A stretch of 64,000 nt of DNA. It comes from Sphingobacterium paludis. GTDB lineage: Bacteria; Bacteroidota; Bacteroidia; Sphingobacteriales; Sphingobacteriaceae. Shown here piece by piece: positions 1 through 8,912 of the stretch. A program made the translations under genes and the position numbers. The notes below the pieces were generated by a model. That model was not told the origin of the DNA, searched no databases, and saw only the letters and a program-made list of their open reading frames with translations. The stretch lies in NCBI RefSeq assembly GCF_004364125.1, contig NZ_SNZV01000009.1:1-64000 (forward strand), given 5' to 3'. Position 1 is the stretch's first letter, and every line of letters begins with the position of its first letter.

Positions 1-40
<40 letters not shown>

Positions 41-293
41 AAAAATGAATTGTTCGACTCCCGACTATTTATCAATAAATAATCAGAATCGTTTTGTTGT
101 ATCTTACGTTCCGAACTGACAGGTTGATTTGTTTGTTATTGTATAACTTTCATCTTCCGACTACTCGTTACGCTACATGATCATATCTCTTAAAGAACTG
201 TTATCGCCGCCGCGTCGCGCTTTGGCATCCTATATATCGTGGCATCGCTGCCCGAACTATCTTTTTTCGTTTCCCTCCGTTTCGTTGGGACTG
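41..293 (-). other. rRNA operon leader (transcribed, non-coding)
   Basis: This is the stretch between the proximal rRNA promoter and the 16S 5' end. It should be transcribed as the pre-rRNA leader and carry the processing stem and antitermination signals, none of which I can pin down by eye. Open reading frames here overlap the promoters and resemble nothing. Confidence 0.6.
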
Positions 294-324
294 CAAAGGT
301 AGAAGATTTTTCCGGATCCGCAAA
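294..324 (-). promoter_or_regulatory. rRNA promoter, proximal
   Basis: On the minus strand a -33 TTTG (bases 324-321) is followed after exactly 19 bp by TACCTTTG (301-294), the Bacteroidota -7 consensus TAnnTTTG. Transcription would begin near base 287, about 250 nt before the 16S gene. Confidence 0.8.
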
Positions 325-446
325 ATAAAGTTGAACTTTTTTTTCGCTGCCCCAAAGGGCAAAAACCGGCGGAACGCCCCCTTGTATACAGGCTTTTCCA
401 TCTCCACGTGTTCGCTTTTCAATCGTCCCTCCCTTGCGGAGTGGTG

Positions 447-478
447 CAAAGATAGAACTTTGGCACGATCCCTGCAAA
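447..478 (-). promoter_or_regulatory. rRNA promoter, distal
   Basis: A second full promoter on the minus strand: TTTG (478-475), 20 bp spacer, TATCTTTG (454-447). With the promoter at 294-324 it forms a tandem pair about 150 bp apart driving the rRNA operon. Confidence 0.75.
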
Positions 479-557
479 CAATCCCCGCTTATTTCTTGCC
501 AAAACACCGCAAGGCACTGGGGATCTGTGGGATATTTTTATCGAACTAAAGGTCTCC

Positions 558-1787
558 TTACTTACCTTTCACATTAGGAAGAAACCCGGTGACAATGCCA
601 ATCAACGGCAGATAAGCACAAATTTGAAAGACATAATTGATGCTGGTATGATCGGCTACATAACCCAGCAAGGCCGACCCAACGCCACCCATGCCGAATG
701 CAAACCCAAAAAACAGACCGGCAATGGTACCTACTTTACCAGGAACCAAATCTGTCGCATACACTAATATCGCCGAAAACGCCGATGAAATAATGACGCC
801 AATAATCATCGCTAAGGCGACGGTCAGTACGAGCCCGACATGAGGCAACAACAACGTAAAAGGAGCAGCACCTAATATAGAAACCCAAATAATCACTTTG
901 CGCCCATAGCGATCACCCAGTGGCCCACCGACTATCGTTCCCAAGGCTACAGCAGCCATAAATGCAAACAGATAAAACTGAGACTCTTGAATGCCAATCT
1001 TAAATTTATCGATCAAATAAAACGTAAAATAGCTACTCATCGATGCCATATAGAAATATTTGGAAAAGATAAGCACGAGTAAAATCACAATAGAAGTTAG
1101 CACCCTACCTTTGGTTAATCCGGGAGCGTAAACAGATTGTTGCACTGGCGCAGGGCGCCTTTTCCGTTCCGCAATATTGTCCTTGTACCAACGTCCAACA
1201 AAAGAGAGCAATATCATTCCACCTATGGCAAACGCCGCGAACCAACGGATATGCCCTTGCCCATGCGGAATTACAATTAATGCGGCCATTAGCGGACCGA
1301 TTGCACTGCCGGCATTGCCCCCTACCTGAAAAATAGACTGTGCTAAACCCTTCTTACCGCCAGAAGCAAGTTGGGCCACACGAGAAGCTTCGGGATGAAA
1401 AACGGAGGAACCTATCCCGATTAAGGCTACGGACGATAACAAAAACGCAAATTGGTCAGCTATTGACAATGATAGCAATCCTAACAGCGTAAAGCCCATG
1501 CCGATAGCCAAGGATTGCGGATTTGGTTTACGGTCGGTATAATTGCCAACGAAGGGCTGCAGTATAGAAGCCGAAAGCTGGAAAACCAGTGTAATCAATC
1601 CAATTTGTGTAAATGTAAGATTAAACTGTTGTTTTAGCATCGGATATACGGCGGGAATAACCGACTGCATCAGGTCGTTAAGCAAATGTCCAAAGCTGAT
1701 GGCAAATAAAATACTGTATACCGTGCCTTTTACAATAGGCGACGTACTGGTGTTTATGGTTGTTTTCATGGTTTTCATGGTCTTCAT
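558..1787 (-). CDS. MFS transporter, fosmidomycin-resistance (Fsr) family
   Basis: A 409-residue inner-membrane major facilitator protein with about 12 hydrophobic segments. The N-terminal half (FGHLLNDLMQSVIPAVYPML, then a PFVGNYTDRKP loop and GIGSSVFHPEASR) is typical of the Fsr family, drug or toxic-compound efflux pumps of about 400 residues. Actual substrate unknown. It begins M-K-T three times in a row, so the start may be any of three in-frame ATGs (1787, 1778, 1769). The first ATG overlaps the stop codon of the upstream FadR-type gene by one base (TAATG), so the two are almost certainly cotranscribed and probably translationally coupled. The regulator upstream is therefore the likely controller of the pump. 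Confidence 0.88.
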   Translation of the reverse strand: MKTMKTMKTTINTSTSPIVKGTVYSILFAISFGHLLNDLMQSVIPAVYPMLKQQFNLTFTQIGLITLVFQLSASILQPFVGNYTDRKPNPQSLAIGMGFTLLGLLSLSIADQFAFLLSSVALIGIGSSVFHPEASRVAQLASGGKKGLAQSIFQVGGNAGSAIGPLMAALIVIPHGQGHIRWFAAFAIGGMILLSFVGRWYKDNIAERKRRPAPVQQSVYAPGLTKGRVLTSIVILLVLIFSKYFYMASMSSYFTFYLIDKFKIGIQESQFYLFAFMAAVALGTIVGGPLGDRYGRKVIIWVSILGAAPFTLLLPHVGLVLTVALAMIIGVIISSAFSAILVYATDLVPGKVGTIAGLFFGFAFGMGGVGSALLGYVADHTSINYVFQICAYLPLIGIVTGFLPNVKGK

Positions 1788-2434
1788 TAAACCGATTCAA
1801 TAATTTCGTTCAGTAGCGATCGTGCCTGAGCCGCATCTCGTTGTTCTATGGCTAAAAACAGGCGCTCGTGCGAGACTTGGGTGCTTACAAACACGGTTGT
1901 ATTGGCATAGATTTGCTTAAAAGCGATGGCCACATGCTTTGAGGAGGTGCCATAAAGTTCCATCAGTATGGGGTTACCGCAGGCGTCAGCTATTGCTTGA
2001 TGAAAGGCGATATCGGCTTCAATACAGGTCTCTAATGCTCCGGCATCAGCTTCTATCTTCCTTTTTTTAAGCGCTGCAGCCATACGTCCCAGGTCTTTCG
2101 TACTTCGGTTTTCAGCGGCCTTTTCCGCAATCCGAATTTCCAATAACTGTCGGACTTCCAGCAGATCCGCTAAAGGGGCTTTCTCAAAGACCTCACCTAA
2201 TGCCTCATTTCCATCGCTACCAGCAACAAAGGTGCCCACCCCCTGCTGCACATCGAGATAACCCAGATTTGCCAGCATGCGAATAGCCTCGCGTACGCTC
2301 GATCGCCCTACGCCGAAAACTTGCATCAGGGCTGGCTCAGTCGGCAAACGACTGCCTAAGCCATACTCTCCTGTCTTAATTTTAGCTTTGATCCGTTCGG
2401 AAACCTCTTCCGCCAATGAAGTTCTTTTTATCAT
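1787..2434 (-). CDS. GntR family regulator, FadR subfamily
   Basis: A 215-residue transcription factor. Residues about 8-75 form the GntR winged helix (LPTEPALMQVFGVGRSSVRE, then a wing ending GVGTFV). Residues about 90-215 form the helical FCD ligand-binding domain, with EADIAFHQAIADACGN and a later HERL carrying the acidic and histidine residues that bind metal and ligand in FadR relatives. Such proteins usually respond to an organic or sugar acid. It is the first gene of a two-gene operon with the Fsr-type pump. A promoter and a small palindrome lie just upstream, consistent with autoregulation. Effector unknown. Confidence 0.9.
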   Translation of the reverse strand: MIKRTSLAEEVSERIKAKIKTGEYGLGSRLPTEPALMQVFGVGRSSVREAIRMLANLGYLDVQQGVGTFVAGSDGNEALGEVFEKAPLADLLEVRQLLEIRIAEKAAENRSTKDLGRMAAALKKRKIEADAGALETCIEADIAFHQAIADACGNPILMELYGTSSKHVAIAFKQIYANTTVFVSTQVSHERLFLAIEQRDAAQARSLLNEIIESV

Positions 2435-2443
2435 GTTACAAAT

Positions 2444-2474
2444 TCATCTGATGATATGATGATTTGCAAAGATA
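2444..2474 (-). promoter_or_regulatory. Promoter -7 box and possible FadR-type operator
   Basis: On the minus strand TATCTTTG (2474-2467) matches TAnnTTTG. Between it and the regulator start codon is the perfect palindrome TCATCTGATGA (2444-2454), placed where a bound repressor would block transcription. No convincing -33 box is seen. The operator role is inference. Confidence 0.4.
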
Positions 2475-2505
2475 TACTTTTTTACATGTTCATTGATAAA
2501 AAAGC

Positions 2506-2994
2506 TTATAAAATTTGGTGAGACTCTTTTATGGTATTCATGACGAAAATACTTTTGGTTTGGCCAATACCATCTATCTCGGACAGACGATCGACGAAAA
2601 ACTCGTGAAAACTGTCCATGCTTGAAGAAACGATCTTGAGCATAAAATCAAAATCCCCGCTGATATTATAGAACTCAACAACTTCTGGGAGCAACTTCAC
2701 AGCCTCAATAAACTTACCTGCCGTTTTTTTATTATGAACACTTAACGCAACCATGCACAACACCACCAAGCCACGATCTATTGCTTTTTTATCGAGCACA
2801 GCGATGTATTCTTTAATGATGCCCTGCTGCTCCAAACGCTTGATCCGTTCATGTGTGGGTGTGGGACTTAAATGTATTTTTAGTGCAATATCGCGAACAC
2901 TCAGCTTTGCATCTGCCTGCAACAAACGTAATATTTGGAGATCTTTATTATCTGGAATAAAGGTGGCACTTTTAATCTGTTCTTTTTTGTTCAT
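2506..2994 (-). CDS. Lrp/AsnC family transcriptional regulator
   Basis: A feast/famine regulator of about 162 residues. The N-terminal helix-turn-helix is clear (LSVRDIALKIHLSPTPTHER, then IKRLEQQGII), followed by the RAM ligand-binding domain with GDFDFMLKIV. I place the start at the ATG at 2994 (MNKKEQ) because the frame upstream of it reads as a hydrophobic stretch absent from the family and runs into the divergent promoter region; 162 residues is the normal length. It is divergent from the DHA2 transporter at 3118, with about 120 bp between, and local regulators of this kind often control such a neighbour. Ligand unknown, probably an amino acid. Confidence 0.9.
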   Translation of the reverse strand: MNKKEQIKSATFIPDNKDLQILRLLQADAKLSVRDIALKIHLSPTPTHERIKRLEQQGIIKEYIAVLDKKAIDRGLVVLCMVALSVHNKKTAGKFIEAVKLLPEVVEFYNISGDFDFMLKIVSSSMDSFHEFFVDRLSEIDGIGQTKSIFVMNTIKESHQIL

Positions 2995-3094
2995 AGAATC
3001 GGGTCGCCAAAAGAACAAAATAACAATAAAAACGTTAAAATAGAACAAATGTTCCAAAATTAATTTAGAAAACAAAACGTATGTATTGTTAAAT

Positions 3095-3102
3095 TACTTT
3101 TG
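3095..3102 (+). promoter_or_regulatory. Promoter -7 box of the DHA2 transporter gene
   Basis: TACTTTTG matches TAnnTTTG, 15 bp before the ATG at 3118. The transcript would have a very short leader of roughly 10 nt. No clear -33 element is seen. Confidence 0.45.
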
Positions 3103-3117
3103 CATCAAAATAGTTGT

Positions 3118-4512
3118 ATGAACAATAAGAAGCAGATTATCCTCCTTTTGGCATCGGTTGGCACTTTTGTCGAGGCACTTGATATCGCCATAATTAATCT
3201 CACTATCCCCGCTATCCAACAGCAGTTTAACATGAGCTATGATACGGTACAGTGGTTGCAAACGCTGTACGTTTTATTTTTCGGTGGATTTTTAATTATT
3301 GGTGGCAAGCTTTCAGATCAAATCGGTAAAAAAACGATGTTCATTAGTGGCGGGTTGCTCTTCTTACTAACCTCGTTGAGTGCTGGGCTGGCTCCGGACT
3401 TCACGATCTTGGCCATCTCTCGCGCGCTACAGGGGCTCGGCGCAGCGCTGCTGATGCCTGCATCATTGTCTATTGTGACCCAAACGTTTACAGAGCCACA
3501 AGAACGAAGCCGTGCTATCGGTATTTTCAGCTCTTTTGCAGCGATAGGATCGGGCAGCGGGCTTTCCGTCGGTGGCTTGATCAGTACATATTGGAGCTGG
3601 CACTGGGTATTTTTGATCAACGTCCCTATCTTGGCTATCACCCTATTCTTTGCCCTGCGCTATTTCCCCAAAGCGACTGCTGCTCCACAACATCGTGGAA
3701 ACGACATCCCTTCTGCTGTACTGTTAATTCTAGGTCTGTTATTCTTAACCTTCGGCATCCATGATATGGCGCATTTTAACGAGCGGCCCTACCTGATTAC
3801 GGGCTGTTTCCTTGCCAGCTTTCTGTTGATCTCCTTACTGATTAAAAGACTCCTTACGCTCGACGATCCGCTTATTGCGCCTGGGATTTTTCGAAACCGT
3901 TCATTGGTTATCTCGAACCTTGCCTTCTTTATGCTGGGCGCCATCTTTATCGGTTTTCTTTTTCTGATATCGCTGATGTTACAAAATGACATGGGCTATA
4001 GTGCCGCTACGTCGGGCTTGATGTTGGTTCCGTTCAGTATATTATCGGCCATGATTGCAAAGTTCGCCATTCCAACTTTAAGCAGGTTATTGCGTCCTGC
4101 CAAGTTGGGGATCCTAGGCATGCTGTGCATGTTTAGCGGATTGGCGCTACTGCTGGCATCTGTTTACCTCGACCACCCTTTAGTTTTAGTGTTGAGCGGA
4201 GCGGCCTGCATTTCCGGCATTGGCATGACCATATGCTTCACCAGTTTATCCGTGTTGGGTGTAAAAAATGTACCGCAGGAGCATTACGGCGTTGCTGCTA
4301 GCTTAACGAGCACGTCGTATTTTCTAGGTGCTGGTATTGGCTTGTCCCTAGTTTCCTTCTTAGGACAACCGGACGTATCCGGATTTGCCGTGGGCCCAAC
4401 TAGCCTTGTTGTGCTGATAGGGTATTCGCTTTTCGGGTTGACCCTTCTAGCCTACTTGACCTATGCGGATAAGCGCAAATTGACAAAAAGTTTAAAAACC
4501 GTAGAGGCATAA
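3118..4512 (+). CDS. MFS transporter, DHA2 (EmrB/QacA) family
   Basis: A 464-residue inner-membrane protein with about 14 predicted membrane helices, the DHA2 drug:H+ antiporter layout. Recognisable motifs are LDIAIINLTIPAIQQ in the first helix, GGKLSDQIGKKTMF (motif A) and the GLGAALLMPASLSIV helix (motif B region). The longest frame starts at a TTG at 3100, but the ATG at 3118 (MNNKKQ) sits directly in front of the first helix and is preferred. The SDR gene follows after 42 bp but has its own promoter-like box. It probably exports a drug or small metabolite; the substrate cannot be read from the sequence. The divergent Lrp-type gene may regulate it. Confidence 0.9.
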   Translation: MNNKKQIILLLASVGTFVEALDIAIINLTIPAIQQQFNMSYDTVQWLQTLYVLFFGGFLIIGGKLSDQIGKKTMFISGGLLFLLTSLSAGLAPDFTILAISRALQGLGAALLMPASLSIVTQTFTEPQERSRAIGIFSSFAAIGSGSGLSVGGLISTYWSWHWVFLINVPILAITLFFALRYFPKATAAPQHRGNDIPSAVLLILGLLFLTFGIHDMAHFNERPYLITGCFLASFLLISLLIKRLLTLDDPLIAPGIFRNRSLVISNLAFFMLGAIFIGFLFLISLMLQNDMGYSAATSGLMLVPFSILSAMIAKFAIPTLSRLLRPAKLGILGMLCMFSGLALLLASVYLDHPLVLVLSGAACISGIGMTICFTSLSVLGVKNVPQEHYGVAASLTSTSYFLGAGIGLSLVSFLGQPDVSGFAVGPTSLVVLIGYSLFGLTLLAYLTYADKRKLTKSLKTVEA

Positions 4513-4528
4513 TCCGCAGCGATATCTT

Positions 4529-4536
4529 TATTTTTG
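4529..4536 (+). promoter_or_regulatory. Promoter -7 box of the SDR gene
   Basis: TATTTTTG matches TAnnTTTG and lies 18 bp before the ATG at 4555, the same arrangement as at the preceding gene. No -33 element is evident. Confidence 0.4.
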
Positions 4537-4554
4537 TATCAAAACAAAATCATC

Positions 4555-5274
4555 ATGATGAATTTAAACGGAAAAACCGCCTTTATCACCGGAGGCGGTC
4601 GCGGACTTGGCAAGGCTACCGCCATTGCCCTGGCTAAAGAAGGCGTGAATATAGCGATCAGTGGCCGCAACGAAAAGCAACTTGAAGATACCGTTGCAGA
4701 GTTGACCGCGCTGGGTATCAAGGCCACATACGCCACCCTAAACGTGGGTAACCAAGCGGAAGTAGAAGCTGGAATTCACAACATACACAGCATTTTCCCC
4801 CAGATAGATATCTTAATTAACAATGCGGGTATCGCATCGTTCGGAACGGTGGAAGAAATGCCGAGCAGCACGTGGGAGGAAATTATTCAGGTGAATGTAT
4901 TGGGTGTTTATTACGTAGCGAAAGCGATTATACCGATTATGAAGGCACAAGGTAGTGGTGATATTATCAACATAGCCTCCACAGCCGGGTTAAAAGGTAG
5001 CGCCAACTCATCCGCCTACAGCGCGTCGAAATCTGCAGTAATTGGCTTTTCAGAATCGCTGATGTATGAAATGCGGAAGGAGAATATCCGGGTAACGACG
5101 CTCACGCCGAGCACGATTGCGACTGATATGGCGATGACTGACCTAAAGATTACTGATGGAAATCCGGATAAAGTATTGCAACCGGAGGATTTTGCCGAGC
5201 TAATTGTAGACATCTTAAAATTCAACAAGCGTGCGTTGATCGCTAATGCGTCTATATTTTCAACAAACCCTTAG
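4555..5274 (+). CDS. Short-chain dehydrogenase/reductase (FabG-like)
   Basis: A cytosolic NAD(P)-dependent oxidoreductase of about 239 residues, the usual length of a classical SDR. It shows the nucleotide-binding TGGGRGLGKATA near the N-terminus, the structural NNAG, and the catalytic Ser plus YxxxK (SSAYSASKSA). Best guess is a ketone, aldehyde or 3-oxoacyl reductase; as there are no fatty-acid synthesis genes nearby, a role in fatty acid synthesis is not implied. The longest frame opens at a TTG at 4534, but that codon lies inside the promoter box, so the double ATG at 4555/4558 is preferred. Confidence 0.9.
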   Translation: MMNLNGKTAFITGGGRGLGKATAIALAKEGVNIAISGRNEKQLEDTVAELTALGIKATYATLNVGNQAEVEAGIHNIHSIFPQIDILINNAGIASFGTVEEMPSSTWEEIIQVNVLGVYYVAKAIIPIMKAQGSGDIINIASTAGLKGSANSSAYSASKSAVIGFSESLMYEMRKENIRVTTLTPSTIATDMAMTDLKITDGNPDKVLQPEDFAELIVDILKFNKRALIANASIFSTNP

Positions 5275-5292
5275 TGTTTAACAAATACCATG

Positions 5293-5334
5293 AGCAGCCA
5301 ATATAAATATCCCAAGATGTCTGTATTGGCTGCT
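5293..5334 (+). terminator. Hairpin terminator after the SDR gene
   Basis: An 11-bp perfect stem, AGCAGCCAATA (5293-5303) with TATTGGCTGCT (5324-5334), 20-base loop, then the T-rich TGTCTTTA. It sits between the convergent SDR and ClC genes and may act in both directions. The T tract is weak. The remaining 200 bp to the ClC gene hold only a degenerate copy of the GATCGC...CTCGCGATGA repeat seen again near 26 kb. Confidence 0.5.
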
Positions 5335-5535
5335 TGTCTTTACGCACAACCTACCTAAATCTTTGTTTAAAGGCGAGCTGCAAACACCTTTGCTCTTACG
5401 TAAAACGATGAAGATACCTTTTCGTTCGTAAACATGGAGATCGCCGCGTTATGCTTGCTCGCGATGAAGCCTTTTGTCATCCATGTCGTTTTCCGACGGC
5501 TTCTTCCTCACATTCAACCTTGTTGTCGCCGAAAT

Positions 5536-6792
5536 CTATCCCTGATAAGAGTACACATTATAGGCACAGATTTTCTTCGCTAACAGGTAGGCGGAGAACG
5601 CGCCTATGGATAAAGGCAATATCAATTGGTAGCCATTAGGGGCAGCGCTACATAACAAAAATACCGCGGTAAAAGGGCCATGTATAGCTGCTGCCAGTGT
5701 CGCCGCAGCACCTATCAATGCGAAATTTATGATTAAAAATGAGGTGTCAAAATAGGTATTGCTGATATGTGCAAAGAGGATTCCCAAAAAAGCACCTGCC
5801 ACGATGCTTGGTGCGAAGACGCCCCCGTCTCCACCGACCCCTAGCGTCAGCGAAGCGGCAAGCGGCTTGAAAAGCACCAGCAGTGCAAGCGTATACGGCA
5901 CTGCTTTTACCGCATCGGCACTACTATAAGTTGATAAAATATTCGCTAAGCCATGGTAACTATCTCCATATAAACCTGGAAAAGCTAAGATCAATACGCC
6001 CACCGTCAATGCACCAATATGTACACGTAAAAAATTACTTTCGATATGACTAAACCATTTCTTGCAATAAATAACAATTTGCGTGAAATAGCTGGCTAGA
6101 AGCCCGGCCAGCATTCCGAGTACGAACATAAAAGGCAATGCTTTCCACTGCCATTCCATGGCGGGCATACTGATTAAAAAGCCTGGCTCGAAATTCTGTA
6201 TGAAAAGAAAGGCTACTGATGCGGCAACCGTGCAACTAAGAATTACTGTTTTTTGAAATTTCTTTGCAATGACTTCTACGGCAAATAACCAGCCGCCGAA
6301 AGCACTTCCAAATAGTACAGTAACGCCAGCAGCCACTCCGGCGCAAACCAGCTCCCTTTTAAAAGCTAAAGGCATAAATCGACGCTTGTACACTTGGTTT
6401 CCTATCGTGGCTGTAGATACAACGGTAGACACCTCAATACCGGTAGAACCGCCAAATGCCACTGTCAAAAAGCCATTGACATAATGTGATGTTACTTTAA
6501 AAAATGGTAAATGGTCTTTGCGCGTTTCTAAGGTCGTATAGATCTCTTTAATGCCTTTATTTTTCCTATTATGGAAGGCATATTTGCGCAAAAAATAGAT
6601 CGCAGTGATCCCGATAGAAGGAAGAATAACAAACAGATAGGCGCTCGTGCGTTGCGCCTGATTAAAAATAAAATACTGTACGTGTTCGGTGAGATGTTTT
6701 AAGGAAAAGGCAAGCACACAACAAAGTGCCGCCACTGCCGCAGCCGCTATAATGAGCTTGAAATAACTATAAATAAGAACTTTCTGTCGCAT
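5536..6792 (-). CDS. ClC family chloride channel/antiporter
   Basis: A 418-residue membrane protein of the ClC family (Cl- channel or Cl-/H+ exchanger). The three family signatures are present in order: GGSTGIEVSTVVS, which keeps the gating glutamate position of the GxEGP loop; GVAAGVTVLFGSAFGGWLFA; and GVGGDGGVFAPSIVAGAFLG. There is no C-terminal CBS domain, so it is the short bacterial form. The GIEVS version of the selectivity loop differs from the usual GREGP and might alter ion choice. I start at the ATG at 6792 (MRQKVL), since the 15 residues upstream in frame overlap the promoter box. It stands alone, convergent to the SDR gene. Confidence 0.9.
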   Translation of the reverse strand: MRQKVLIYSYFKLIIAAAAVAALCCVLAFSLKHLTEHVQYFIFNQAQRTSAYLFVILPSIGITAIYFLRKYAFHNRKNKGIKEIYTTLETRKDHLPFFKVTSHYVNGFLTVAFGGSTGIEVSTVVSTATIGNQVYKRRFMPLAFKRELVCAGVAAGVTVLFGSAFGGWLFAVEVIAKKFQKTVILSCTVAASVAFLFIQNFEPGFLISMPAMEWQWKALPFMFVLGMLAGLLASYFTQIVIYCKKWFSHIESNFLRVHIGALTVGVLILAFPGLYGDSYHGLANILSTYSSADAVKAVPYTLALLVLFKPLAASLTLGVGGDGGVFAPSIVAGAFLGILFAHISNTYFDTSFLIINFALIGAAATLAAAIHGPFTAVFLLCSAAPNGYQLILPLSIGAFSAYLLAKKICAYNVYSYQG

Positions 6793-6812
6793 AATGAACT
6801 GAATTTGCGACG

Positions 6813-6820
6813 CAAATGTA
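6813..6820 (-). promoter_or_regulatory. Promoter -7 box of the ClC gene
   Basis: On the minus strand TACATTTG matches TAnnTTTG and lies 20 bp before the ATG at 6792. No obvious -33 element. Confidence 0.4.
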
Positions 6821-6970
6821 GGAACAAATGAGACCAATAGCGAAGTAGGCTTTCCTTTGACACAAGCATTTTACATTGTTGCCACAAAGCGAGCAAATTT
6901 TGAACTTGTTTTGAAGAGTATTAGCTTCCCAAAATAGGCAGCTCTCGATGGCTATTAGCAGAAACCAAGA

Positions 6971-7024
6971 AAAGAAAAAGGGGCTGCCTGGTATGTTTGC
7001 TTGAAAAAACATAAAGACAACCCC
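6971..7024 (-). terminator. Rho-independent terminator of the GH2/sulfatase/GH43 operon
   Basis: On the minus strand GGGGTTGTC (7024-7016) pairs with GGCAGCCCC (6988-6980) using two G-U pairs, and an inner stem TATGTTT/AAACATA (7013-7007 with 6998-6992) extends it. A T-rich run follows (complement of 6979-6971). It lies 13 bp after the GH2 stop codon. Confidence 0.75.
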
Positions 7025-7037
7025 GATTCTGCTAAAA

Positions 7038-8909
7038 CTACTTGGTTACATCAACATTATACAACTTACGGTGTATTTCTTTTAGGCTAGCCTCCGGTAT
7101 CTTAATCACTTTACGGTCATAGGTCATCAATCCATTGGTTTCCACTTCCACATCTGTGGTTTGCGTGTACACGGCAGCCGAAAGACCGAGCGGAATCAAA
7201 CTGGATACGTTATGGATAACCTCTTCGTAACGACGCTGAAGCTCTTCTTTATTTTTGAATGATTGATAACCCCAATTATCTTTCTGCTGCCAGGTGTGCC
7301 CTTCTACGGGCAAGCCCAACCCTCCAAATTCACCCAAAACTAACACAAATTTCTCTCCGAAGATATTTGGATCTGGCATTGCTGCATCCGGATAATTATG
7401 GATATCGACTATAGGTCCTGTAAACGAAAAATTTCCGCCGCTGGCACTATTGACAAGGCGTGAAGGATCATACTTCATGGTCCACTCTGTAATTTCCTTG
7501 GTTTTAAATTGACCCCACGCTTCATTAAAAGGCACCCATATCACTATACTCGGAAAGTTGTGCAATACATCCATAATGCTTTTCCACTCCTTCTTGTAAA
7601 TGGCTTCCGATGCTGCAGTACGATCCTTATCATGCTGTCCGTTGGAAATCTTGCCGGGCTGCATATCCCATACGTTTCCACCAAGATCCCCACTGGGCAT
7701 ATCCTGCCATACCATGATCCCCAAGCTGTCGCAATGTCTATACCAACGCGCAGGCTCTACTTTGATGTGCTTACGGATCATATTGAATCCCATTTCTTTG
7801 GTTTTCACCACATCAAATTTCAATGCTTCGTCCGAAGGGGCCGTATGCAAACCATCTGGCCACCAGCCTTGATCCAATGGTCCGTAATGAAACAGAAACT
7901 TATCGTTCAAGAACATCCGTTGTATGCCTTTCGCATCTTTCTTCACCGTTATTTTACGCATAGCAAAGTAGCTATCTGCTTCGTCAACGACTTTTCCTTT
8001 GCGAACGACTTTCACTTTCAGATCATACAATTTCGGGCTATCAGGGCTCCAAAGCTGTGGGTTAGCAATCTTCAGTTGTGCTTCCGTTCCGGCTGCGACC
8101 GAGCTTTCGGCGACTTTTTTCCCTTGGTCATGTGCTTCCACCAAAAGCATGTCGCCTGCTTGCGCACCTTCCAAGTTGGCCGATACGGTCAATGATGATG
8201 CATCCACATCTGGCGTTTGTTTCGTATTAACAATATAGGTTTGCGGCACCGCTTCCAACCACACGGTCTGCCATATACCGGTTACCGGTGTATACCAAAT
8301 ACCATGTGGATTATTGATCTGCTTTCCGCGCGGCTGCGGGCCATCGCTAGTTGGATCCCATACGCGTATGCTAACTTGCTGCTTTGCGCCCTTTTTTAAA
8401 GCTGCCGTTACATCGAAAGAAAATGGATCGAAGCCACCTTCATGCTGCCCTACATGCTTTCCATTCACATATACATCGCATTGCCAATCCACCGCTCCAA
8501 AATGCAGGAGAACTTTTCCCTTTTGAACCTTCTTGTCCAGGTTAATGTCATTGTGGTACCACAGTGCCTGATCTTTGTTCACGCTTTTTCCTACGCCAGA
8601 CAACGCTGATTCCACCGCAAATGGTACGAGGATATCGCCATCCCACGATGTCGGGATATTTTTCTCGTCTTTGGTCGTGATCTTGTACTTCCAAAGACCG
8701 TTTAAATTCTGCCAATTTCCGCTACGTTTTAGTTGCGGCCTAGGGTATTCCGGATGTGGCTTTGCCGCATCGAGTTTTTCGCCCCAGGGCGTTAAAATTT
8801 TGTCGCCCGCAGGCTTCCACTGTTGTGCGAAGCTTACGGAAAGGGAGGTAGCCAATACGCAGGCTATCGCCATTGTCTTTTTCATCATCATATTTTGTGT
8901 TCTCTTCAT
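7038..8909 (-). CDS. Secreted glycoside hydrolase family 2 (beta-galactosidase/beta-glucuronidase type)
   Basis: A 623-residue GH2 enzyme with a signal peptide (MMMKKTMAIACVLATS...SFAQ). Order: jelly-roll sugar-binding domain (about 50-220), immunoglobulin-like sandwich (about 220-320), TIM barrel (320 to end). The acid/base is the Glu of WVPFNEAWGQ and the nucleophile the Glu of LVLGEFGGLG. It should remove a terminal beta-linked sugar from oligosaccharides in the periplasm; the exact sugar cannot be told. It is the last gene of a four-gene operon, 3 bp after the sulfatase, so a sulfated substrate is plausible. Start may be 8909 or the ATG triplet at 8891, which gives the cleaner signal peptide. 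Confidence 0.9.
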   Translation of the reverse strand: MKRTQNMMMKKTMAIACVLATSLSVSFAQQWKPAGDKILTPWGEKLDAAKPHPEYPRPQLKRSGNWQNLNGLWKYKITTKDEKNIPTSWDGDILVPFAVESALSGVGKSVNKDQALWYHNDINLDKKVQKGKVLLHFGAVDWQCDVYVNGKHVGQHEGGFDPFSFDVTAALKKGAKQQVSIRVWDPTSDGPQPRGKQINNPHGIWYTPVTGIWQTVWLEAVPQTYIVNTKQTPDVDASSLTVSANLEGAQAGDMLLVEAHDQGKKVAESSVAAGTEAQLKIANPQLWSPDSPKLYDLKVKVVRKGKVVDEADSYFAMRKITVKKDAKGIQRMFLNDKFLFHYGPLDQGWWPDGLHTAPSDEALKFDVVKTKEMGFNMIRKHIKVEPARWYRHCDSLGIMVWQDMPSGDLGGNVWDMQPGKISNGQHDKDRTAASEAIYKKEWKSIMDVLHNFPSIVIWVPFNEAWGQFKTKEITEWTMKYDPSRLVNSASGGNFSFTGPIVDIHNYPDAAMPDPNIFGEKFVLVLGEFGGLGLPVEGHTWQQKDNWGYQSFKNKEELQRRYEEVIHNVSSLIPLGLSAAVYTQTTDVEVETNGLMTYDRKVIKIPEASLKEIHRKLYNVDVTK

Positions 8910-8912
8910 ATA

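Noticed and set aside
190..549. Overlapping open frames of 72-105 residues in the first 550 bases on both strands.
   Set aside because: They cover the two rRNA promoters and the rRNA leader, and none shows any domain, signal or hydrophobic pattern.
7509..8195. A 228-residue frame on the plus strand inside the GH2 gene.
   Set aside because: It is the antisense shadow of a well-supported enzyme with catalytic motifs on the other strand; its own protein has no recognisable features.
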